NCBI GenBank assembly: GCA_018971625.1
Contig: JAGXAJ010000039.1
Location: forward strand, 1 to 38,891
DNA: 38,891 bases
Direction: 5' to 3'
Source: Pseudomonadota bacterium
GTDB lineage: Bacteria; Pseudomonadota; Alphaproteobacteria; Rhizobiales; Xanthobacteraceae
How positions within the stretch are numbered: position 1 is the stretch's first letter; every line of letters starts with the position of its first letter. The notes beneath the pieces were generated by a model. It ran no database searches and was not told the DNA's origin. It was given only the letters and a program-made list of their open reading frames with translations. The translations under genes and the position numbers were made by a program. This document shows, piece after piece, positions 16,324 to 23,509 of the stretch.

Positions 16324-16932
16324 CTACACAAGTTTATATAGGCTTCGGCTGACCAGTTGAGCGAGCGCAGCGGCGAATGGGACCGCAGGCTCATTTTCTC
16401 TGTCTAAATCCTCTGGAAAATAGGTGTCATCCTGAATTATTTGTTCCGCGAAATACGCCAACACGGCCGCAGCGCCGACGATCGTTGTAGGTTCGACGGT
16501 TAACAAGGCGCGCGCCGTCTGGTCTGTGGTCTCGAGGCCGTTATTGACGTCCTCGTCGGCGCCTTCATCAAGGCTCGAGAGGTATTGAGTGTAGGTCTGT
16601 CGGTGGGCCTCAATCGCGTCGAAGATCGGATCGGGCGCAGGCTCGACGGCGGGAGCGAAGGCGTCTTTTGCAATGCTCTGGTTTGGAATAGCGGTGGCTG
16701 ATGCGACGGCGGCGGCTGATACGATGCTGTTCATGATAAGGTTCCTACGCGATACATGCGCCGGTGGCGCGATCGGCGAATGATTCGCGCGTCCGTCGAC
16801 GCTGTCGCTTCGACCATTGTGGGGGGAGTCGACAACGGGTGTTGTGTTGGTGATCGTCGACGTGCCGTTAAATGCCCCTGAAGGCGACAAATTCGTTTGG
16901 GCCGGCTGATCGCGGTGGGTTGCGCTGGTCAT
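16324..16932 (-). CDS. Island hypothetical protein with Tat-like internal signal
   Basis: 202 aa. ATG 16932 has AGGAGATA upstream. The first 60 residues are polar and rich in T, S, N and P. They are followed by SRRNLIMNSIVSAAAVASA, which resembles a twin-arginine signal placed unusually far from the N-terminus. The rest is acidic, with DPIFDAIEAHR (a motif I associate with short proteins of Bradyrhizobium islands) and a C-terminal helical part. Function is unknown. It is third in a minus-strand group with the genes starting at 17615 and 17302. Confidence 0.7.
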   Translation of the reverse strand: MTSATHRDQPAQTNLSPSGAFNGTSTITNTTPVVDSPHNGRSDSVDGRANHSPIAPPAHVSRRNLIMNSIVSAAAVASATAIPNQSIAKDAFAPAVEPAPDPIFDAIEAHRQTYTQYLSSLDEGADEDVNNGLETTDQTARALLTVEPTTIVGAAAVLAYFAEQIIQDDTYFPEDLDRENEPAVPFAAALAQLVSRSLYKLV

Positions 16933-16960
16933 AATGTATCTCCTTTTTTAGGATGGTCGT

Positions 16961-17302
16961 TTACGCTGATTGCAATTGTCGGATTTCGTCGCGATAGGCG
17001 GAGACCGTCATGCGCCACGTAGGGCCGTGATCGATAAAGCTGGCGCGGTTGATGAGGACTTGCAGGGCGTCGACGCGTTCTGCCCTTTCCGCAGCGGGGA
17101 TCGCCGCGATGCGTGCGGCTTCGCGGGTGTCTTCCCAGGCCTTCCGCAAGGCCCAAGCAAAGCACTTGCGGCCGATGCTGGAGAACTTGATCTGCGGATA
17201 CTTGTAGGTTTCGCGGAAGATTTCCCAGGCGCGCCGCATAACAGCGCCGCGGTCGATTCTGGGCATAGCTCCGCCGTTCACCGGAGTGGCGTTTTTGATC
17301 AT
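16961..17302 (-). CDS. Island hypothetical protein, all-helical
   Basis: 113 aa from ATG 17302; a longer upstream frame is Ser/Arg-rich and looks like out-of-gene translation. The body has MRRAWEIFRETY, then FSSIGRKCFAWALRKAWEDTREAARIA, which resembles small phage proteins whose core reads like a DNA- or RNA-binding helix pair. No catalytic motif is seen. It lies between the genes 17379-17615 and 16324-16932 on the same strand, with 28-76-base gaps, probably in one operon. Confidence 0.65.
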   Translation of the reverse strand: MIKNATPVNGGAMPRIDRGAVMRRAWEIFRETYKYPQIKFSSIGRKCFAWALRKAWEDTREAARIAAIPAAERAERVDALQVLINRASFIDHGPTWRMTVSAYRDEIRQLQSA

Positions 17303-17378
17303 CGGGGTTGCTCTAGGTTGTGTTTGCGTGTTGTGCTCGCGGCCCGCAGCCGCGAGCAACGAGAGGCCGGCGCGTGAA

Positions 17379-17615
17379 CTAGGCCGTGACGAAACGTGCC
17401 GCCGCCGGCATGATCTCGCTGGCACCGCCATCGAGCGCCTTCGGATGGTCGAGATCGACCGGGATAGGGGCGAGTCCATCGTCCTCGGCGGCGCGGAAGG
17501 CCGCGGCGACGAAGGGGTCACGGATCATCTGGGACAGGCGGATGCGATTAACTGCGATCAGAAACTGGGACGAGCGCGCGCGTTGCATGTTATGCGGTTG
17601 GGTAGCCTTGGCCAT
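17379..17615 (-). CDS. Island hypothetical protein
   Basis: 78 aa, ATG 17615 with GGAGTCACCCC upstream. No family is recognised. It has a basic N-terminal half (QRARSSQFLIAVNRIRLSQM) and an acidic/Pro middle (AEDDGLAPIPVDLDHPKAL). It is first gene of the minus-strand trio and divergent from the ribbon-helix-helix regulator gene, so the 80-base gap probably holds both promoters. Confidence 0.6.
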   Translation of the reverse strand: MAKATQPHNMQRARSSQFLIAVNRIRLSQMIRDPFVAAAFRAAEDDGLAPIPVDLDHPKALDGGASEIMPAAARFVTA

Positions 17616-17640
17616 GGGGTGACTCCTTCGGCTGGGTTAG

Positions 17641-17672
17641 GGCCGGATGGAAGTTGGCGCTTCCTTCCGGCC
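17641..17672. repeat. Inverted repeat in the divergent intergenic region
   Basis: Arms of 13 bases (17641-17653 and 17660-17672) with one central mismatch and a 6-nt loop. It lies between the divergent genes at 17615 and 17696 and is a possible operator or transcript hairpin. Confidence 0.5.
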
Positions 17673-17681
17673 TGATTTTGT

Positions 17682-17720
17682 GATAATCCCAAAATATGAA
17701 GAAGTCAATAAAGGATTATC
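17682..17720. promoter_or_regulatory. Split operator over the start of the ribbon-helix-helix gene
   Basis: GATAATCC (17682-17689) and its exact reverse complement GGATTATC (17713-17720) flank the start codon at 17696. Binding there would block transcription or translation of the regulator gene, which suggests autoregulation. This is inference from position. Confidence 0.4.
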
Positions 17721-17899
17721 CTAAAAAAGGACGAGGCCGGCCGGCCACCGGAAAGGATCCAATGGTCGGGGTGCGGATGTCTGAGCAATTCCAGGAAGAA
17801 ATCCGGACGTGGGCTGGCAAGCAGCAAGATGATCCGCCCTTGGCGACTGCTATCCGCCGGCTGGTCGAGATCGGGCTGAAGGCGAAGGGTGCGAAATGA
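17696..17899 (+). CDS. Ribbon-helix-helix (CopG/Arc-type) DNA-binding protein
   Basis: 67 aa. A basic GRGRP AT-hook-like N-terminus precedes VGVRMSEQFQEEIRTWA (beta strand then helix A) and LATAIRRLVEIGLKAKG (helix B), the ribbon-helix-helix layout. It would bind DNA as a dimer and probably regulates the divergent trio and itself. The ATG of the next gene overlaps its TGA (ATGA), so the two are translationally coupled. A short fragment with the same C-terminal type (VELGLKAKG) occurs at 29422-29505. Confidence 0.75.
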   Translation: MKKSIKDYPKKGRGRPATGKDPMVGVRMSEQFQEEIRTWAGKQQDDPPLATAIRRLVEIGLKAKGAK

Positions 17900-18306
17900 A
17901 TCCGCTGGATCGGGGGCGCAAGCATCAGGCGATGCGCCGGATTATGGTTCTCCTCGTCCTCGGAATTTGTGCCCGATGCGATGCGGGAGCAGCGCAATCC
18001 CTCCGCGATTATGAAGCCGGGATTGACGTGCGAATTAATGATCTCGAGCGGCGTATTGAGATCCTTGAGCAAGATCGACGCCAAAGGCTCGATGCTGAAC
18101 ACCAAACCGAGTTGCAAAGACAGCAGGATGCAGTAACCTATCTTGCGGCACAATGCCGGGCATTCCAGCAAAACCCTGATGCACTTAAGCTTTTCAACGA
18201 GTGTCAGGCGCTCCGGCGCGCCGCGCAGCCAATCAGCCTCGAATGCGCGATGGTGGAACACGATGAAAGCGACTGCCATCCGACGCATGGCTATCAGCCC
18301 CACTAG
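17896..18306 (+). CDS. Secreted or membrane-anchored coiled-coil hypothetical protein
   Basis: 136 aa, overlapping the regulator stop by 4 bases. A basic N-terminus is followed by a hydrophobic stretch (MRRIMVLLVLGICARCDAGAA) that looks like a signal peptide. A coiled-coil-like segment comes next (about 45-75, INDLERRIEILEQDRRQRL). Four Cys lie in the C-terminal half. No family is recognised. Phage spanin or envelope accessory proteins can look like this, but nothing here proves it. Confidence 0.55.
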   Translation: MNPLDRGRKHQAMRRIMVLLVLGICARCDAGAAQSLRDYEAGIDVRINDLERRIEILEQDRRQRLDAEHQTELQRQQDAVTYLAAQCRAFQQNPDALKLFNECQALRRAAQPISLECAMVEHDESDCHPTHGYQPH

Positions 18307-18782
18307 GGACCCCGTCGCAGACGGTTGCCGATTGGAATAGGTGGGATCAGAATTTCACAGTTGGTTCCATTTGCCCGGCGGATAGGGTATAGATCAATCG
18401 TGGCAGATCGCCACAAAGATGATCGGACCCTGCAGATGATGGCAGGGTCGATAGGCCGACGGCCTGAGAGCGCTGGGCCCAGCGCATTTGATGATTGGGT
18501 GCGATGTACACCCTTGATTCTGATTAGGGCGATGCCCCCCAAATGGAGCGCGGCGCCTCAGTCCTGTTGTGTTGCGCGTATTCCGACCGCGGCGAGTTGG
18601 TTGAGCGCTCTGGATCCGGACCAGATCGTCACCAAGGTCACGTTGTCGACCTCGAGGTAATTGGCGCGCGCCATAGCATGCGCCCTTGATTGCGCGGGAG
18701 CTAGGCTGATCCCCGAAAGCTAGGCACCACACCTAGTTGCTCCCGCTGCACCTTTTTGTGGCTTCGCCAGTGGAGCGAACAT
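18307..18782. other. Gene-poor stretch of the element
   Basis: Overlapping frames on both strands, none with a recognised family, apart from a possible 38-codon minus-strand gene listed separately (18558-18674). The last 60 bases are the leader of the 18783 gene. Confidence 0.4.
18558..18674 (-). CDS. Possible 38-aa small protein
   Basis: Starts MARANYLEVDNV at 18674, with AAGGG eight bases upstream, and ends at TGA 18560-18558. The composition is protein-like (TLVTIWSGSRALNQLAAVGI), with balanced hydrophobic and polar residues. No family is recognised and it is very short, so it remains tentative. Confidence 0.35.
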   Translation of the reverse strand: MARANYLEVDNVTLVTIWSGSRALNQLAAVGIRATQQD

Positions 18783-19601
18783 ATGTCCGATGAAAACATC
18801 GACGGCGCTCCGCCGCCAATGCTTGGGCTAAGGGCAAAAGGGCCCGAGCACAAAACGCCGATGCTTGTTGGCGAGTTTGCGGGATTTGCTGAAGCAACTT
18901 GCTGGCTCTTCAACGTTAAAGTCAATCGACCGGGCGCCGATGGATACGGGCCACATCCAGTTTTCATCGACACCAGAGAACAGCGCCCGTGGTACGGCGG
19001 CCTTCTCAGTCAATGTCACGATGAAATCATTCGAGCATGTAAAGAAGGACGACTTAAAGCATACAGCTGGAAGACGGGCGCGGCGCTGTCGAGACTTGCG
19101 TTAGGGATTGAGCGAGGGGACAGCCGTTTCATTTGCGCCGATCTGAAGAAGCTTTGGCCGTTCGAATCGAGCCCGTGTGTGCATCCGGAAGTCGCGCCCC
19201 AGGAAAGTCGATCAAGCTGGGACATTTTAGCCCATGTCGCGGCGGCAAAGACTTCTGGCGTTGTTGCACTCAAAGAAAAAAGGAAGGACCAGGCACGAAG
19301 CGAAGGCATCATGAAGGCCATCGCTGTCTTTGTCGATGCCGGTGCGCGGCCTCGAAGAAAACTTAGCAACGTCAAACAGAGAAAGTTTTGTTACTGGCTG
19401 GACAAATACCTCCATAGGATCGACGTCCCATTCGGTCGTCGGTGGGTGCCGTCCGACGGCTTGTCTATCGACAATGTCCGAAAGCTGCTTCGAAAGATGA
19501 TGTCCGATCCGGAGTTTGCAAAAAAGATTGACTCCCCGGGAGATCCTGAGTTCCTGAAGAAGGTTCTAGAGCCAAGCACAGAAACTCCGGTCAAAACCTA
19601 G
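18783..19601 (+). CDS. Island hypothetical protein, possibly DNA-associated
   Basis: 272 aa from ATG 18783. The N-terminal part (about 1-60) has a Gly/Pro-rich start and an FAGFAEATCWLF segment. The middle is mixed, and the C-terminal third is basic (KLSNVKQRKFCYWLDKYLHRI), followed by a helical end. I do not recognise the family. The last codons and the stop lie inside the 64-bp repeated control sequence (19580-19643), so the gene end and the downstream promoter region overlap. Confidence 0.65.
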   Translation: MSDENIDGAPPPMLGLRAKGPEHKTPMLVGEFAGFAEATCWLFNVKVNRPGADGYGPHPVFIDTREQRPWYGGLLSQCHDEIIRACKEGRLKAYSWKTGAALSRLALGIERGDSRFICADLKKLWPFESSPCVHPEVAPQESRSSWDILAHVAAAKTSGVVALKEKRKDQARSEGIMKAIAVFVDAGARPRRKLSNVKQRKFCYWLDKYLHRIDVPFGRRWVPSDGLSIDNVRKLLRKMMSDPEFAKKIDSPGDPEFLKKVLEPSTETPVKT

Positions 19602-19643
19602 AAACTCCGGTCATGACCGGAAACGCTCCCTTACGCTGACCGG
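19580..19643. repeat. 64-bp duplicated control sequence, copy 1
   Basis: Identical over 64 bases to 24302-24365. It is internally repetitive: GAAACTCCGGTCA twice (19581-19593, 19601-19613), then TGACCGG twice (19614-19620, 19637-19643). It contains the 14-bp perfect palindrome CCGGTCATGACCGG (19607-19620). It lies 9 bases before the ATG of the AlpA-like gene, so it most likely acts as an operator or promoter. Confidence 0.75.
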
Positions 19644-19651
19644 AAGGGATC

Positions 19652-20023
19652 ATGCATCTGTCCGTCAACGGCCGCCGAACATCGGCGGTCGCAAAAGAGG
19701 ACAGGACCATGTTCTTCCGCGACTTCATGCAGAAATATCGGCCGGCGTATGCACCGGCTGGGACAGCGGCGGCATCCCACGCAAACGCCGCTAAGCGAGA
19801 CACGAGCTCAACCGAAAACCACATTCCCTTCGCAGAGCGGCCCTCCTGCACGATCCAGGAGGCGACCCAGGCGACTGGCTTAAGCCGGACGACGCTTTAC
19901 GAGAAAATTGCGTTGGGCGAGCTCTCGACGAAAACCGTCGGTCGTCGTCGTCTGGTCAATGTGCCGTCGCTGCTTGTGCTCGTCGGCGCCGCCGACACTT
20001 TCGAAAAATCAACTAGCTCCTGA
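19652..20023 (+). CDS. AlpA/excisionase-like helix-turn-helix protein
   Basis: 123 aa. The C-terminal half has CTIQEATQATGLSRTTLYEKIALGEL, a MerR-like HTH of the excisionase/AlpA type, followed by a KTVGRRRLVNVPSLL wing. The first residues (LSVNGRRTSAVA) match the start of the 24381 protein (LSANGGRYSAVA). ATG 19652 is kept because of that conservation; ATG 19709 is an alternative. It probably regulates integrase or excision, or the replication genes that follow. It is preceded by the 64-bp control sequence and followed by a hairpin. Confidence 0.75.
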   Translation: MHLSVNGRRTSAVAKEDRTMFFRDFMQKYRPAYAPAGTAAASHANAAKRDTSSTENHIPFAERPSCTIQEATQATGLSRTTLYEKIALGELSTKTVGRRRLVNVPSLLVLVGAADTFEKSTSS

Positions 20024-20029
20024 AAACGA

Positions 20030-20055
20030 AACGCCGCCCCTGGCCGGGCGGCGTT
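20030..20055 (+). terminator. Hairpin after the AlpA-like gene, weak terminator
   Basis: Perfect 10-bp stem (20030-20039 with 20046-20055) and 6-nt loop, followed by CGTATTT. The tail is short of T, so termination may be partial. Confidence 0.55.
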
Positions 20056-20087
20056 CGTATTTCAAACACTCTGAAGGCACCAACGCC

Positions 20088-20366
20088 ATGGCTATAGCTC
20101 ACGATGAAGTCGATCGCAACGCGCGCGAGCCAACGATCGTTGCTCAATGGGAATTAAATCGCCGCGAATCCGTTCGCATCGAGCTCCACCAATTCAAGGG
20201 ACACCCGCTTATCGGGATCCGGAAATGGTTTGCGGCGGAGGATGGAACGCTCAGGCCGGGCAAAGACGGCATCAATCTCAATGTGAAGCACTTGCCAAAA
20301 CTCGCCGCGGCGATTTCCGAGGCGCTTTCGTTGGCCGACCTTAACGAAGAGGGTGGGACGGAATGA
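20088..20366 (+). CDS. PC4/p15-like transcriptional coactivator domain protein
   Basis: 92 aa from ATG 20088; the longer upstream frame translates the AlpA gene out of frame. The core reads RRESVRIELHQFKGHPLIGIRKWF then DGINLNVKHLPKLAAAISEAL. This is the PC4 fold pattern: RVEL strand, G-x-x-x-IRKW, GI-L strand, then a helix. PC4 proteins bind single-stranded DNA as dimers. In a mobile element this suggests a role in replication beside the primase genes immediately downstream, with which it overlaps by 4 bases (ATGA). Confidence 0.8.
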   Translation: MAIAHDEVDRNAREPTIVAQWELNRRESVRIELHQFKGHPLIGIRKWFAAEDGTLRPGKDGINLNVKHLPKLAAAISEALSLADLNEEGGTE

Positions 20367-20674
20367 GCGCAAGGCGCAAGATCGCATTCCGTTCCATCGC
20401 CATCATCGCACTTCGAAACGCCGAAAACATTGTCGCTCGTTGGCTGCCCGGCGGCCGGCGCGAAGGTCGCGAATGGGTCGCAATCAATCCGACACGGAGC
20501 GACGCGAAGAAGGGCAGCTTCAAGGTGAACCTCAACACCGGTTGCTGGTCGGACTTTGCAACAGGCGCCGCCGGTGGCGATCTGATTAGCCTGGCGGCTT
20601 ATCTGCATCACCTGAAGCAATCCGAAGCAGCCGTGCGGGTTGGCGCAATGTTGGGGGTTGATCCGTATGAGTGA
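20363..20674 (+). CDS. Primase-associated small protein (primase N-domain-like, without zinc cysteines)
   Basis: 103 aa. The segment NPTRSDAKKGSFKVNLNTGCWSDFATGAAGGDLISLAAYL has the layout of the CHC2-like zinc-binding N-terminal domain of DnaG-type primases (NP-R-D, S-x-x-V, G-x-W-x-D-F-G-G-D-x-I). The zinc-liganding Cys/His set is absent. It overlaps the upstream PC4-like gene by 4 bases and the next gene by 8. It presumably forms the missing N-terminal part of the TOPRIM-AAA protein, as a split primase. Confidence 0.7.
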   Translation: MSARRKIAFRSIAIIALRNAENIVARWLPGGRREGREWVAINPTRSDAKKGSFKVNLNTGCWSDFATGAAGGDLISLAAYLHHLKQSEAAVRVGAMLGVDPYE

Positions 20675-22832
20675 TGATCCGTTTTCGCCGATAGGCGGCG
20701 AGGCGGGGCGCCCTCGGCCGAAATCAGAATGGTTCCCTCTGCTACCGGTACCAGATGGCGCGCCGCGGTCGCCGGCATCACATCCTCGCCATGGAAAGCC
20801 AATCGCAACCTGGACCTATCGGGACTCAGCCGGAGCGGTCCTCGGTTATGTCCGCCGCTTCGACACCCCCGACGGCAAGCAGTTCTTCCCACAGACTTAC
20901 GGTCGACCAGCTCAGGGCGCACCGCCAGAGTGGAAGTGGAAGAGTTGGACCGGTAAGCGGCCGCTCTATGGGCTCGATCGACTTGCGGAACGCCCTCAAG
21001 CCCCGGTCATTGTGACGGAGGGTGAGAAGGCGGCAGACGCAGCCGCGCGGCTTGTGCCTGATATGGTTGCCATCACCTCGCCGAACGGATCGAAGAGTGC
21101 CGGCAAAGCTGATTGGTCACCGCTGCGTGGCCGAGTCGTGACGATTTGGCCGGATAGCGACGCCGCGGGCCTACAGTACGCACAGGATGTCTCCAAGTTA
21201 GCACATGCTGCCGAAGCGGAGTCGATTGCGATCATCTCGCCTCCGCACGGTGTTTCGATTGGTTGGGACGCAGCGGACGCTTTGGACGGCGGATGGTCGG
21301 TCGCACAAGCCGGGCAACTTATCGCGGATGCGCGGCCGGCGCCGAATGGCGGCGCAGCGATAGAGCAGGGTGATGCGCCGCAGAGGCGGCCGGCACAACG
21401 CGACGTCGTGATCGACATGACGGATTGTTGTGAGTTTTGGCATGATGCGAACCGAATAGCGTACGCGACATTTCCGGTGAACTCGCATCACGAAAATTGG
21501 CCGATCAGGTCCCGTGAATTCCGCATGTGGCTCTCGGGGCGATATTACCAAGAGACGGGCAGAGCGATCGGAGGCCAGTCGCTTGAGGACGCGATCAGAA
21601 TCTTCGAAGCGCGTGCAGTTCATGACGGGCCGGAACACAAACCATTCATCCGCGTAGGAGAGCACGCGGAAAAGCTCTATCTCGATCTATGTGACCCGCG
21701 CTGGCGTGCCGTCGAGGTCAACCGAAACGACTGGCGCACGGTCACCTCAGCGCCGGTCAAGTTCATGCGGCCAGCATCGTTGCGGCCCATGCCTGAGCCG
21801 GAAGCCGGCGGGATGATCGAGGAGTTGCGAACCTATCTGAACGTTCCGGAAGACCATTACATGCTGATCGTGGGGTGGCTGGTTGCGACTCTCCGTCCCA
21901 AAGGGCCCTTTCCGATTTTGGTTTTGAATGGCGAGCAGGGTAGTGGAAAGTCCATGGCATCACGCATGCTGCGGGATCTGGTCGACCCGAGTGCGGCGGC
22001 GATCCGATCGGTGCCTAAGGACGACCACAATCTGATCGTCTCTGCCTCGAACAGCCACATCCTTGGCTTCGACAACCTTTCTTCCGTTCCGCCCTGGCTT
22101 GCGGATGCCATGTGTCGCCTCTCGACCGGGGGCGGTTATGCCACGCGCACGTTGCACACGGACAAAGATGAGACAATCTTCGAAGGTCAGCGGCCGATTA
22201 TGTTAAATGGAATCCCGCTCCTGACCGATCGGGCCGACCTGGCCGATCGCGCGCTCACGGTGCACCTGCGCGCCATCCCGGAAAGCGAGCGGCGGCCGGA
22301 GGATGAGATCAGGGCGGACTTTGAGCAGGCGCGTCCACGGCTACTCGGAGCCCTCCTGAGCGCGGCCTCGGCCGCGATCCGCAGCCTGCCGGCCACGCGG
22401 CTAGAGCGCTCTGGCCGAATGGCTGACTTCGAGAAACTTGTCACGGCGGCCGAGTCTGGGCTCGGGTGGGATGCCGGCAGCTTCCAGAAGGTCGTTCGAA
22501 CGAACCGCCAGGAGATCACGGAGGCGGCTTTCGAGGCGGATTCGGTGGCGGTGGCGATCGCGAAGCTTCTTCGAGCGGAATTCCCTGATGGGCTCACGGC
22601 GACGGCAACAGAACTGCTCACCAGATTGAACGCCACCGATCTGGTTTCCGACGGCATTCGAAAGCAACGGAGCTGGCCGGCGACCGCTCAGGGCCTCGGC
22701 AATAGGATCGACCGCATTGCGCCTCTCCTCAAGGCGCAGGGTTTCAAAGTGGAGCGCAAACACTCCGGAGTCCGCACGATCACGATTGTGCCGCCTCAAA
22801 GTGGCGGCGACGCGGGCGTACGGCCAAACTGA
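20667..22832 (+). CDS. TOPRIM-AAA+ primase/helicase of the island
   Basis: 721 aa from ATG 20667, inside the preceding gene. The N-terminal TOPRIM-like region includes VIVTEGEKAADAAARLVPD and VVTIWPDSDAAGLQYA (Glu and Asp-x-Asp motifs). A linker leads to an AAA+ ATPase with Walker A GEQGSGKS (about 422-429), then HILGFDNLS as Walker B-like strand and later TTGG...IMLNGI and RALTVHLR sensor-type segments. The C-terminal about 150 residues look like a winged-helix DNA-binding end. It is likely the replication initiator/helicase of the element. Immediately after its stop are the 24-bp and 16-bp palindromes. Confidence 0.8.
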   Translation: MSDDPFSPIGGEAGRPRPKSEWFPLLPVPDGAPRSPASHPRHGKPIATWTYRDSAGAVLGYVRRFDTPDGKQFFPQTYGRPAQGAPPEWKWKSWTGKRPLYGLDRLAERPQAPVIVTEGEKAADAAARLVPDMVAITSPNGSKSAGKADWSPLRGRVVTIWPDSDAAGLQYAQDVSKLAHAAEAESIAIISPPHGVSIGWDAADALDGGWSVAQAGQLIADARPAPNGGAAIEQGDAPQRRPAQRDVVIDMTDCCEFWHDANRIAYATFPVNSHHENWPIRSREFRMWLSGRYYQETGRAIGGQSLEDAIRIFEARAVHDGPEHKPFIRVGEHAEKLYLDLCDPRWRAVEVNRNDWRTVTSAPVKFMRPASLRPMPEPEAGGMIEELRTYLNVPEDHYMLIVGWLVATLRPKGPFPILVLNGEQGSGKSMASRMLRDLVDPSAAAIRSVPKDDHNLIVSASNSHILGFDNLSSVPPWLADAMCRLSTGGGYATRTLHTDKDETIFEGQRPIMLNGIPLLTDRADLADRALTVHLRAIPESERRPEDEIRADFEQARPRLLGALLSAASAAIRSLPATRLERSGRMADFEKLVTAAESGLGWDAGSFQKVVRTNRQEITEAAFEADSVAVAIAKLLRAEFPDGLTATATELLTRLNATDLVSDGIRKQRSWPATAQGLGNRIDRIAPLLKAQGFKVERKHSGVRTITIVPPQSGGDAGVRPN

Positions 22833-22881
22833 ACATTCCGCCAATTGGCGGAATGTCGGGCAAAACCGACACATGTGTCGG
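22833..22881. repeat. Two perfect palindromes directly after the primase/helicase gene
   Basis: A 24-bp perfect palindrome (22833-22856, half-site ACATTCCGCCAA) begins at the base after the stop codon. A 16-bp perfect palindrome (22866-22881, CCGACACATGTGTCGG) follows 9 bases later. No T tract follows either. They are candidates for replication-origin or regulator-binding sites. Confidence 0.75.
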
Positions 22882-23284
22882 ATTGTGGCCCTGGGCCGGC
22901 AGGCGACAAACGCTCCCGGCCTTCCGCAACCTCGCGGGATCGAAGGAAGCGGCCGGCCGGTTCGCGATGCGGTCCCGCTCGGCGAGGCCGAAAACGCTCG
23001 TGACGTACAGCGAGGGCGATGATTTCAATTACGCGATCGGCTTGCTCAATCTGGATGGTCGTGACTTTGCTGTCCGTCTGGTTTTTAGGAAAACCCACGA
23101 TAAGCATCGAGGCTCTATCAGTTCGAGGGATTTGACCTCGAAAACACAAATCCCGGCGCGCAGGCCGGGATCGGTGAGCAGACTATTGCCGGCTACCCGC
23201 AAGAGGATCACCGGTTAAGCGGTCTGCCAGCGCAGAGCGCAACGGTAGGCGATCTGTTCGACGTTTTCAATAGACAGCAGCCTT
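22882..23284. other. Decayed stretch
   Basis: Frames on both strands run through here but none has a clear start with a ribosome site. The minus strand at 23221-23281 reads LSIENVEQIAYRCALRWQTA then stop, which could be a broken continuation of the ParB-like relic upstream on that strand. The plus-strand segment around 23000-23100 also has protein-like composition. Confidence 0.35.
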
Positions 23285-23509
23285 TCACGCCCAATAGCTG
23301 CACATGTGCAGGATTTTCCCCTCGCGAATTGCTCGCCGCGGAGCGCGCAGGACCGGCTTGACGATTACAAGCCCTCCCACGGTACGCGTCGAGACGTTCA
23401 ACCGTTTTGCCGCAGCCTCTTGAGAAGTCTGCAAATTTGCAGACTTTTCTTCCGGCCGATGCGGGGGGACCAAGGTGCAAATTTGCAGCTTGCTAGCAAC
23501 GGCAGGCAC
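23285..23509 (-). pseudogene. Relic of a ParB-like / helix-turn-helix partition or regulatory protein
   Basis: The minus-strand frame reads ANLQTSQEAAAKRLNVSTRTV, the KorB/ParB-like HTH pattern (S-q-x-x-A-A-x-x-L-N-V-S-x-R-x-V). It is followed by VKPVLRAPRRAIREGKI, which recalls the next helix block. The N-terminal ParB nuclease domain and the C-terminal part are missing, and the frame stops soon after. Three short palindromes lie in this relic (23298-23311, 23425-23446, 23476-23487). Two of these arise partly from the codons for ANLQ and LQIC. Confidence 0.5.
23298..23487. repeat. Cluster of short perfect palindromes in the ParB-like relic
   Basis: Three perfect palindromes: 14 bp at 23298-23311 (CTGCACATGTGCAG), 22 bp at 23425-23446 (half-site AAGTCTGCAAA) and 12 bp at 23476-23487 (TGCAAATTTGCA). 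The ACATGT centre matches that of the 22866-22881 palindrome; the two TGCAAATTTGCA cores match each other. Confidence 0.65.
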
